From Sandaracinaceae bacterium (GTDB lineage Bacteria; Myxococcota_A; Polyangia; Polyangiales; Sandaracinaceae), in assembly GCA_020633195.1 (NCBI GenBank), contig JACKEC010000028.1:77300-141299 (forward strand): 64,000 nucleotides of DNA, written 5' to 3'. A model generated the notes under the pieces. It made no database searches. It had not been told where the DNA came from and worked only from the letters and a program-made list of their open reading frames with translations. The position numbers and the translations under genes were made by a program. Position 1 is the stretch's first letter, and each line of letters begins with the position of its first letter. Positions 51,113 through 57,775 of this stretch are shown here, in pieces.

Positions 51113-51736
51113 TCACGCCTTCGCGAGGTCGTCGGCGTGGGCCAGCGCGAACTGCAAGAGGGCTTGCGATCCTGCGAGCCCGAGCTTGCGGCACGTGTTG
51201 GCGCGGTGGTTCTGCACCGTCCGGAGGCTCACGTGCATCAGCGCGGCGATCTCGCGGCTCGTCTTGTGCTGCCCGACGAGCCGGAGCACGCGCCGCTCGG
51301 TGTCCGTGAGCGCCGAGACCGCGGGAGACGGGGACGCCTCGGGCGCGACCTCGATCGAGGCGCTCACGTAGGTGCCGCCGCGCGCGACGCGCCGGACGCA
51401 CTCGACGATCTCCTTGGTCGCGTCGTCCTTGAGCACGTAGCCGCGCGCGCCGAGCGACAGCGCCTTGGCCGCGTAGGTCTCGTGCATCGTGAGCACCACC
51501 AGCGCGGGCGCCTGCGGCCACGTGCGCGCCTGGGCGAGGATCTCGAAGCCGTCCACGTCCGGCATGGACAGATCGATCACGGCGACGTCCGGCGCGTGCG
51601 CGCGGATCGCCTCGATCGCCTCGCGGCCGTCGGACGCCTCGGCGACCACCGCGATCCCCGCGGCCTCCTCGAGCACCGCCCGGAGCCCGTGTCGGAGCAG
51701 CGGGTGGTCGTCGGCGATGAGCACGCGCAGAGCCAC
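51113..51736 (-). CDS. NarL/FixJ-type response regulator
   Basis: A 207-residue protein from GTG 51736. The receiver domain has acidic residues Asp9/Asp10, phospho-acceptor Asp55 (VIDLSMPD), a Thr in VLTMHE and Lys in VLKDD. The LuxR-type helix-turn-helix lies at about 140-195 (LTDTERRVLRLVGQHKTSREIAALMHVSLRTVQNH). It lies 19 bases downstream of its cognate histidine kinase gene, but a good TACCCT -10 (51748-51743) sits in that gap, so it may also be transcribed alone. Confidence 0.92.
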   Translation of the reverse strand: MALRVLIADDHPLLRHGLRAVLEEAAGIAVVAEASDGREAIEAIRAHAPDVAVIDLSMPDVDGFEILAQARTWPQAPALVVLTMHETYAAKALSLGARGYVLKDDATKEIVECVRRVARGGTYVSASIEVAPEASPSPAVSALTDTERRVLRLVGQHKTSREIAALMHVSLRTVQNHRANTCRKLGLAGSQALLQFALAHADDLAKA

Positions 51737-51742
51737 CGACCG

Positions 51743-51748
51743 AGGGTA
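51743..51748 (-). promoter_or_regulatory. TACCCT, likely -10 element of the response-regulator gene
   Basis: On the minus strand it ends 6 bases before the GTG at 51736. Confidence 0.35.
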
Positions 51749-51755
51749 CCCCGCG

Positions 51756-53522
51756 TCAGCCCAAAGGGACCCGCAAGGCGACGCGCGTGCCGTCCCCCGG
51801 CGCCGACTCGACGTCGAGCGCGCCCCCGAGCAGCCGGGCGCGCTCGTGCAAGCTCGCGGTGCCGAGCCCCGGCTCGACGTCGGCCGCGATGCCCCGGCCG
51901 TCGTCCTCGACGCGGAGCACCAGGGCGTCGGCCTCGCGGCGCAGCGCCACGATCGCGCTCGTCGCGTCGGCGTGCCGCACCACGTTGGCGAGCGCCTCCT
52001 GGAGCGCGCGATAGACGTCGATCCATCGCTCCTTCGGGAGGAGCCCGTCGACGTCCTCGACCACGATCTCGGGCTCCACCCCGGCCGCCTCGAGCGTGCG
52101 CTCGGCGACCCGACGGACCGCCTCCGCGAGGCCGAGCCGGTCGAGCTCGTGGGGGTGGAGATCGCGCGCGACCCGACGGATCTCGGCGACGCTCTCGCGC
52201 GCGAGGGCGCTGACCTCGGCGCCGTCATCGGCCGCGTCGGCCCGCGCGATCAGCACCTGCAGCTGCTGGCCGACGCCGTCGTGCAGGTCGGCCGCGATCC
52301 GGCGGCGCTCCTCTTCCTGGGCGCGCGCGGCCTTGCGCTGCATCTCGAGCGCGTCGGCCTCGGCGTCCTCCTTGGCCCGCCGCAAGACACGGATGCGCTC
52401 CGCGAGCGCGAAGGACAGCAGGAGGGCCTCCACCGCCACGCCGATCTCGAAGCCGTGCTCGGTCAGGAAGCTCTCCTCGATCTGGTCGGTCGCCCGGAGC
52501 GCGCCGAGCGCGGCCGCCGGCCCCATCGCGAGCCAGCCGGCGAGCAAGTAGCGGGACGGCGTCCAGCCCCGCCGGAGCGAGACCACGATCGGCACCGGCG
52601 CGGTGGCGATCGCGAGCAGCGACGCGACCTCGAGCGCCGCCGTCGCGATCTCGTAGGCGAACGTCGAGGCCACCGCGAGCGCGAAGTCGAGCCCCGCGAC
52701 CACCCGCATCACGAGCGCCAGGCGCGGCGCGAAGGCCTGCACGTTGGCCATCTCGTGCAGGTAGAGGGTGCCGAACGCGTAGGTCAGCGACAGGAGCACG
52801 GGCCCCGCGACGTGGGCCCACCCCGGCGCGTTCGGCCAGAGGTACATCGCCCCGTGCCCCTCGAACGCGGCGGCGAAGCCCACCACCGAGAGCTGGAAGA
52901 GCACGTACGCGAGGTAGCCGCGCTCCCGCGTGGTGAAGAAGAGGAAGAGGTTGTAGAGGGCGAGCGCGAGGACGAAGGCGTAGAAGCCGCCGAGCCCGAG
53001 CGCGAGGTCGCGGGCGTGCCGATCGAAGGCCGACGCGGTCCACAACCGCAAAGGGATCTGCACCCCGCCCTCCATCTGGACGCGGGCGTGGAGCGTCACC
53101 GAGTCACCCGCGGGCACGGGGAAGACGAAGGTCGGGTGCGGCAGCGGGCGAGTGGCGAACGGGGTGCGGTCGCCGGTCTCGAGGGCCTCGAACGTCCCGT
53201 CCGGGCGCGGCCAGTACACCCGCACGTCGTCGGCCTCCGGGTGCGCGAGCTCGACCCTCCAGCCGTCCTGCTGGTCGAGGTGCTCGAGGCGGGTCCGGAG
53301 CCAGAACGCGGAGCGGGACCGCCCGAGCAGCCGCCCCTCGGGCATGGCGCCGAAGCGTGCTGACCAGGGTGGGCGCGTGACGTCCTCGATCGTCAGCGCG
53401 CCGGTCGGGTCCTCGAGCACCTCGAGCCCGTGGACCAGGCTCCGCGGGCTCTCGTCCTGCGCCTGCGCGGACGACGCCGCGAGCGCGAGCGCAGCGGCGA
53501 GCAGCGTTCTCAGGCGAGGCAC
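51756..53522 (-). CDS. 7TMR-DISM sensor histidine kinase
   Basis: A 588-residue kinase. It has a signal peptide (to about residue 22), an extracytoplasmic beta-sandwich 7TMR-DISMED2-type domain (about 30-165; SAFWLRTRLEH), seven membrane helices (about 178-375; GFYAFVLALALYNLFLFF, RGYLAYVLFQLS), a helical linker, and a HisKA_3 dimerisation domain. The phospho-acceptor motif is DLHDGVGQQLQVL near 410. The HATPase has EALANVVRHA and DDGRGI. This pairs with the NarL-type regulator downstream. The ligand is probably small and extracytoplasmic. Confidence 0.92.
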   Translation of the reverse strand: MPRLRTLLAAALALAASSAQAQDESPRSLVHGLEVLEDPTGALTIEDVTRPPWSARFGAMPEGRLLGRSRSAFWLRTRLEHLDQQDGWRVELAHPEADDVRVYWPRPDGTFEALETGDRTPFATRPLPHPTFVFPVPAGDSVTLHARVQMEGGVQIPLRLWTASAFDRHARDLALGLGGFYAFVLALALYNLFLFFTTRERGYLAYVLFQLSVVGFAAAFEGHGAMYLWPNAPGWAHVAGPVLLSLTYAFGTLYLHEMANVQAFAPRLALVMRVVAGLDFALAVASTFAYEIATAALEVASLLAIATAPVPIVVSLRRGWTPSRYLLAGWLAMGPAAALGALRATDQIEESFLTEHGFEIGVAVEALLLSFALAERIRVLRRAKEDAEADALEMQRKAARAQEEERRRIAADLHDGVGQQLQVLIARADAADDGAEVSALARESVAEIRRVARDLHPHELDRLGLAEAVRRVAERTLEAAGVEPEIVVEDVDGLLPKERWIDVYRALQEALANVVRHADATSAIVALRREADALVLRVEDDGRGIAADVEPGLGTASLHERARLLGGALDVESAPGDGTRVALRVPLG

Positions 53523-53588
53523 CCGCCGATGAAAGCACGCGACGCGGAGGGCGCGCGAGCGCCGCTGCGGTCGCCGGTCGAGGGGCGC

Positions 53589-53594
53589 TATCCT
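53589..53594 (+). promoter_or_regulatory. TATCCT, likely -10 element
   Basis: Ends 5 bases before the ATG at 53600. Confidence 0.35.
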
Positions 53595-53599
53595 GGGGC

Positions 53600-54073
53600 A
53601 TGCCCCTCTCGACGCGGACCGCGCTCGCCCTCGTCACGCTGATCGTCGTCGGCTGCGGCGGCGAGTCGCCGAGCGACGGCGGGCTCGACGGCGCCGCCGG
53701 GACGACCGACGCGGGGAGCGGCAGCCCCGACGCGGGAGCCGACGCGAGCTGCGCGGCGGGCTCGACCCGTGAGCTCGTCGACCTCGGGCACTGCTTCGAG
53801 GCGCGGACCTGCTGCGTGGCCGCCGACTGCGGGAGCGATCGAGCCTGGCGGTGCAACGAAGAGGGCCTGTGCGAAGAGGACGGCCGAGCCTGCGGCTGCG
53901 CCGACGACCTCGACTGCCCGGGCGGCTCGTTCTGCTTCACGAACGCGGTCGTGTGCGGGGTCTGCGCGCCGACCCGTCCGCCGTGCACCACGGACGCCCC
54001 GTGCGGCGCGGGCGGGCGCTGCGCCGACGGCTACTGCGTCGACGAGACCTGCACGGGCTACCCGTCGCCCTGA
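53600..54073 (+). CDS. Cysteine-rich lipoprotein
   Basis: A 157-residue lipoprotein (lipobox IVVGC near residue 19) with a DAG-type linker and a domain with about 20 cysteines (TCCVAADCGSDRAWRC, ACGCADDLDCPGG, CGAGGRCADGYC). The spacing resembles EGF/dickkopf-like disulfide modules common on myxobacterial surfaces. No function can be assigned. Confidence 0.75.
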   Translation: MPLSTRTALALVTLIVVGCGGESPSDGGLDGAAGTTDAGSGSPDAGADASCAAGSTRELVDLGHCFEARTCCVAADCGSDRAWRCNEEGLCEEDGRACGCADDLDCPGGSFCFTNAVVCGVCAPTRPPCTTDAPCGAGGRCADGYCVDETCTGYPSP

Positions 54074-54143
54074 GCGCGGCTTCGAAACGAAGGCGGCCCG
54101 GGTCTCGCGAACGGAGACCCAGGCCGACTTCGGAGAGGTCGAG

Positions 54144-54587
54144 CTAGCAGCGCCGGCCGCGGCCCGCCGGATCGGCCCAGCGACCGCTGTCCGGATCCGA
54201 GCAGCTGCGCGCGCAGTGCCGACCACCGCCACCCGGATCGGCGTACTGCCCTCCGTCGCTGTCGGTGCAGCCGCCACGACGCGGCCTCGGGCGAACCCGC
54301 GCGCCACCCCCGCATCGACGGCCTTGTCCGGCCCGGTCCGCGAAGCGACCGCTGTCCGGATCGGAGCAGCCGGCCGAACGACGGCAGCGTCGGCCGCGTC
54401 CCCCCGGATCCGCGAAGCGACCACCGTCGCTGTCCGTACACTGCGCCTCGGCCTCGGAGACGTTCATCCCCAGGACGCCAGCGGCCGCGGCGACCGAGGC
54501 CCCGAGGATCCCCATGGTGGAGCGGCGGCCGAGGCCCCGCTCCGTCTCGATGTCACTCTCTTCGAGGGTCTTCTTCACTTCACTCAT
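54144..54587 (-). CDS. Tat-type exported protein with four Cys-bounded DxDxG repeats
   Basis: A 147-residue protein. The N-terminal region (MSEVKKTLEESD...) leads to LGRRSTMGILGA, a twin-arginine-like motif, then a hydrophobic stretch ending AEAQ. The mature part consists of four 19-residue units, each bounded by Cys: C-[ST]-D-[SP]-D-[GS]-G-x-[FYW]-A-D-x-x-G-x-G-x-x-C. Units 1 and 3 and units 2 and 4 are most alike, suggesting duplication of a pair. DxDxG loops resemble calcium-binding loops. The ATG at 54587 (GGGGGAG upstream) is preferred to 54602. Family not recognised. Confidence 0.65.
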   Translation of the reverse strand: MSEVKKTLEESDIETERGLGRRSTMGILGASVAAAAGVLGMNVSEAEAQCTDSDGGRFADPGGRGRRCRRSAGCSDPDSGRFADRAGQGRRCGGGARVRPRPRRGGCTDSDGGQYADPGGGGRHCARSCSDPDSGRWADPAGRGRRC

Positions 54588-54665
54588 CCTCCGCTCCCCC
54601 ATCTCCTACGCGGGGCCGCTCCCATAGTGCCCCGAGGCACGCCTCGGCGTTGGACTCTGAAACCG

Positions 54666-54680
54666 GTCTGTTATTCAGAC
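54666..54680. promoter_or_regulatory. AT-rich dyad in the divergent 54587/54724 promoter region
   Basis: GTCTG-TTATT-CAGAC lies in the only AT-rich patch of the 136-base divergent interval and may be an operator. Confidence 0.3.
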
Positions 54681-54711
54681 GTCGGCGAGCGTACCAAATT
54701 TGCGCGCGTGT

Positions 54712-54717
54712 TAGGTT
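54712..54717 (+). promoter_or_regulatory. TAGGTT, likely -10 element
   Basis: Ends 6 bases before the GTG at 54724 of the amidase gene. Confidence 0.35.
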
Positions 54718-54723
54718 CTCGCC

Positions 54724-55539
54724 GTGAGCACGACGAAAGTGGGCGTAGTCCAGATGACCTCGACCGAGGACGTCGAGGCCAACCTCTCCACCACGGAGCG
54801 CTGCGTGGGGATGGCCGCGGAGGACGGCGCGAAGCTCGTCCTCGTGCCCGAGTGCTTCGCGTACCTCGGCCCGGAGCAGGGGAAGCTCGAGCTCGCCGAG
54901 TCGCTCCCCGAGGGCGGCCCGATCCTGGCGCGGATGCAGGCTCTGGCGCGCGATCGGGGGGTGGACCTCGTCCTCGGCGGGTTCTGGGAGCGCAGCGACG
55001 ACCCGAAGAAGGTCAAGAACGCCTGCGTCCACCTCGACGCCACCGGCGCGGTGCGGGCCGTGTACAGGAAGATCCACCTCTTCGACGTGGACCTCCCCGA
55101 CGGCACGAAGCTGATGGAGTCCGACACGGTGGAGCCCGGGAGCGAGCCCGTCGTCACCGACGCGCCCTTCGGCACCCTCGGCCTCAGCGTCTGCTACGAC
55201 CTCCGCTTCCCCGAGCTCTACCGGCGGCTCGTGGACGCCGGCGCCATCGCCCTCGCGATCCCGGCCGCGTTCACCCTGACCACGGGCAAGGATCACTGGC
55301 ACGTGCTCCTGCGCGCCCGGGCGATCGAGGCGCAGTCCTACGTGCTCGCCGCGGCGCAGACGGGCCACCACTTCGGCCGCCGCTTCAGCTACGGACACGC
55401 GCTGATCGCCGATCCCTGGGGCACCGTCCTCGCGGAGCACGGCGAGGGCGAGGGCGCGGTGGTCGCCCGGATCGACCCCGAGGTCGTGACCCGGGTCCGC
55501 CGAGGCCTCCCGAGCCTGAAACACCGCGTTCTGCGGTAG
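54724..55539 (+). CDS. Nit1/Nit2-type carbon-nitrogen hydrolase
   Basis: A 271-residue amidase of the nitrilase superfamily with the complete Glu-Lys-Cys triad: Glu43 (VPECF), Lys116 (YRKIHLFDVD) and Cys157 (SVCYDLRFPELYR). The block HLFDVDLPDG and overall length match the Nit branch that hydrolyses deaminated glutathione and omega-amides, so metabolite repair is the likely role. Cytoplasmic. The stop sits inside a strong hairpin that begins the palindromic interval 55539-55755. Confidence 0.9.
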   Translation: MSTTKVGVVQMTSTEDVEANLSTTERCVGMAAEDGAKLVLVPECFAYLGPEQGKLELAESLPEGGPILARMQALARDRGVDLVLGGFWERSDDPKKVKNACVHLDATGAVRAVYRKIHLFDVDLPDGTKLMESDTVEPGSEPVVTDAPFGTLGLSVCYDLRFPELYRRLVDAGAIALAIPAAFTLTTGKDHWHVLLRARAIEAQSYVLAAAQTGHHFGRRFSYGHALIADPWGTVLAEHGEGEGAVVARIDPEVVTRVRRGLPSLKHRVLR

Positions 55540-55563
55540 CAGGCTGCCCAGGAGCAGCCTGCT
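55538..55563. terminator. Terminator-like hairpin after the amidase gene
   Basis: AGCAGGCTGC-CCAGGA-GCAGCCTGCT is a perfect 10-bp stem overlapping the TAG stop codon. Confidence 0.55.
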
Positions 55564-55755
55564 TCCGTGCCGCGCGCGAAGCGCGCATGCCCGTGCCCGT
55601 GCCCGTGCCCGGACCGTTCCCGTCAACCGTTCCCGAAGAAGGCGCGTGATTTCGGGAACGGGGAAGGGGCACGGGCGGGCAAGGGCACGGGCACGGGCAC
55701 GGGCACGAAGCAGGCTCCGAGAACGGTCCCTTCGGGACCATTTTCAGCAGCCTGC
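55539..55755. repeat. 217-bp nested palindromic intergenic element
   Basis: GCAGGCTGC (55539-55547) and GCAGCCTGC (55747-55755) are perfect terminal inverted repeats. Between them are GCGCGC-GAA-GCGCGC (55572-55586), GTGCCC hexamers (about 55589-55610) facing GGGCAC hexamers (about 55667-55706), CCGTTCCCG...CGGGAACGG (55627-55635 and 55653-55661) and GGTCCC-TTC-GGGACC (55725-55739). No coding sequence is supported. It may be a miniature mobile or REP-like element, or a double terminator. Confidence 0.6.
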
Positions 55756-55763
55756 GCTAGGGA

Positions 55764-57188
55764 TCAGCCGAGGCGGGCGCGGAGCGGGGCGTAGCCCTCG
55801 AGCTCGCGGACGGCGGCGAGGTCGTCGTCCGCCTCGAGGTGCGCGACGTCGTCGTAGCCGGCGTCCACGGCGCGGGCGAGCCAGGCGAGGCCGTCGCTCG
55901 CGCGGCCGCCCCGGGCATGCGAGCACGCGGCGTTGTAGGCGTCCTCGGCGTGTCCGAACCGCTCGAAGAGGCGCTCCCCGAGCTCGGCGGCGGCGTCGAA
56001 GGCGCCCGCGGTGAACACGATCGAGTCGATGAAGGCGCCGGCGTCGCGGTCGTCGGCGATCGCGTCGAGCGCGTCGTCCATCGCCCCGAGCGTCACGTGC
56101 GCCCAGCCCTCGATCCGGCGACGGGCCTCGACCTCGTCCATCTCGCGCGCCGCCGCGAGCGCGTCGCGGGGTCGGTCGTTTCGAGCGGCCACGAGCGCGG
56201 CGAGGATGGGGGACGGGTCGTGGGTCGGGCGCATGCCGGTGACCGCCGCCTGGGCCGAGCGAGGGTCGCCGCCGAGCAGGTAGGCCCAGGCCGCGAGCTC
56301 GAGGGCCATCGCGCGCTGCGAGGGGGAGCCGCACTTGGGGGCGACCTGCTCGAAGAGGCGCGTGGCCTCCGGCTTCCACTCCGGCGCCGCGGCGCGAAAG
56401 AGCACCGCCTGCGTCAGCGCGAGCGGGGTCGAGCGCTCGAGCATCGCGCGGACCTCGACGATCGCCTGCATGGGGTCGGCCGATCGGGTGACCGCCTTGG
56501 GCTTCGCGCCGGGGGGCGCGCGCAGGGTCTGGACCCCGAGCATGACCGAGATGCCGCACAGGAAGATCGGCCACCAGAAGCCGGGGACGAACAGGTACAG
56601 GAGCGCGGCCAGCCCGACGCCCGTGACGATCGTGATGATCGCGGTGGGCTTGAGCCCCTTGCCGTTGGTCACGAGGTCGAGCAGCCCGTGGAGCGCGTGG
56701 CCGCCGTCCCAGGGCAGCATCGGGACGAGGTTGCAGGCGCCCCAGAACACGTTGACCGCGACCATCATCTCGAGGAGCTGCTTCACCGCCCAGTGCTGGC
56801 CGGGGCCGAGCACGCGCTGGATCCCGAACACCAGCCCGCCGAGCAGGAAGCCGAAGATCGGCCCGGCCAGCGAGACCACGATGCGGGTGGTCGCGCTCGG
56901 CCGCGCGGGGCCCTTCCCCCAGGACGTCGCGCCGCCCATCCCGTGCAGGACGATGAACGGCGCGTAGCCGTAGCGGCGCATCGCGAAGGCGTGACCGAGC
57001 TCGTGCCAGAGGATGGACACGAACAGGACCGAGACCCAGATCGCCACGCGGATCCCGACCTCGGCGCTCCACGTCTCCCCGAGCCCCGAGAGCCCGAACA
57101 GGAGCGAGACCACCCAGAAGAACGGATGAATTCGCACCGGGAAGCCGAACAGGCCAAAGTGCGCTCGAGGTGCGTCGGTCTCACTCAC
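55764..57188 (-). CDS. Site-2-protease-type M50 metallopeptidase with helical-repeat tail
   Basis: A 474-residue membrane protease. Zinc motif HELGH (His62, Glu63, His66) lies in the second membrane segment. The second ligand block NLVPMLPWDGGHAL is near 187-200. About five or six membrane helices span residues 15-250. The remaining about 200 residues are soluble and TPR-like (ALELAAWAYLLGGDPRSAQAAV), probably binding substrate or partners. GTG 57188 is chosen because FGLFGFPVRIHPFFW just after it is the typical M50B N-terminus. It likely cleaves membrane-bound regulators. Confidence 0.9.
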   Translation of the reverse strand: MSETDAPRAHFGLFGFPVRIHPFFWVVSLLFGLSGLGETWSAEVGIRVAIWVSVLFVSILWHELGHAFAMRRYGYAPFIVLHGMGGATSWGKGPARPSATTRIVVSLAGPIFGFLLGGLVFGIQRVLGPGQHWAVKQLLEMMVAVNVFWGACNLVPMLPWDGGHALHGLLDLVTNGKGLKPTAIITIVTGVGLAALLYLFVPGFWWPIFLCGISVMLGVQTLRAPPGAKPKAVTRSADPMQAIVEVRAMLERSTPLALTQAVLFRAAAPEWKPEATRLFEQVAPKCGSPSQRAMALELAAWAYLLGGDPRSAQAAVTGMRPTHDPSPILAALVAARNDRPRDALAAAREMDEVEARRRIEGWAHVTLGAMDDALDAIADDRDAGAFIDSIVFTAGAFDAAAELGERLFERFGHAEDAYNAACSHARGGRASDGLAWLARAVDAGYDDVAHLEADDDLAAVRELEGYAPLRARLG

Positions 57189-57236
57189 CGCCCCGGAAGG
57201 ATAGAAAACGGTGGAAGAGATTCGAGGCGAAATCGG

Positions 57237-57242
57237 TATACT
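57237..57242 (+). promoter_or_regulatory. TATACT -10 element of the PPC lipoprotein gene
   Basis: Matches TATAAT in 5 of 6 bases. It is 46 bases before the ATG at 57289, and GGAG (57280-57283) lies 5 bases before the ATG, so this message has a normal leader. No clear -35. Confidence 0.45.
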
Positions 57243-57288
57243 GCCGCGGCCGCCCTTGCTGCATCCGCGTGCATCAGACGGAGAACTC

Positions 57289-57693
57289 ATGAAGAAGCTG
57301 GCACTCACTCTCATCCTCTCGTTCGCGATGGCCGTCGGGTTCAGCGCGTGCTCCAGCCCGGAGCCCGTCGATCAGACCCAGCAGGGCGAGCTGACGGATA
57401 GCGACCCGCGCGTGCCCGACGACGACTCCCCGTACGACGAGTACACGCTCGAGGCCGGCGAGGGCTGGACCATCACGGGCGACCTGACGAGCGAGGCGTT
57501 CGACACCTACCTCTGGCTCATCGGGCCGGACGGGTCGTCGCTCGTCCAGGACGACGACGGCGGCGAGAACACCAACAGCCGCTTCAGCTACACGACCACC
57601 GCCAGCGGCACCTACACGCTGCGCGCGAACAGCTACGACGGCGCGGGCCGCGGGGCGTACACGCTCCACTACACGGCCAACCCCGGCAACTGA
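57289..57693 (+). CDS. Small lipoprotein with pre-peptidase C-terminal (PPC) domain
   Basis: A 134-residue lipoprotein (MKKLALTLILSFAMAVGFSAC, Cys near 21). The mature part is one PPC-type beta domain: YTLEAGEGWTITGDLTSEAFDTYLWLIGPDGSSL with DDDGGENTNSRFSYTTTASGTYTLRANS. PPC domains usually accompany secreted proteases; here the domain stands alone. The start is fixed by a clear ribosome-binding site. A hairpin terminator follows. Confidence 0.85.
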   Translation: MKKLALTLILSFAMAVGFSACSSPEPVDQTQQGELTDSDPRVPDDDSPYDEYTLEAGEGWTITGDLTSEAFDTYLWLIGPDGSSLVQDDDGGENTNSRFSYTTTASGTYTLRANSYDGAGRGAYTLHYTANPGN

Positions 57694-57713
57694 AGCAGGG
57701 GCGCCCGACGACG

Positions 57714-57743
57714 AGAGCCTGCCTCCCTCGGGAAGCAGGCTCT
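57714..57743. terminator. Bidirectional terminator hairpin
   Basis: AGAGCCTGC (57714-57722) pairs with GCAGGCTCT (57735-57743), with an inner TCCC/GGGA after one mismatch. It lies between convergent genes. It shares the word GAAGCAGGCTC with the 55539-55755 element. Confidence 0.65.
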
Positions 57744-57775
57744 TCGTGCGTCTGGGGCTCGCCGGTGGGGGGCCG

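Noticed and set aside
51137..52213. Plus-strand frame antisense to the two-component genes
   Set aside because: Its composition is Arg/Ala/Pro-rich, and the minus strand contains unmistakable response-regulator and histidine-kinase motifs.
54603..54723. Possible tRNA or small RNA in the divergent interval
   Set aside because: The AT-rich dyad is short, no cloverleaf can be drawn and there is no CCA-type end.
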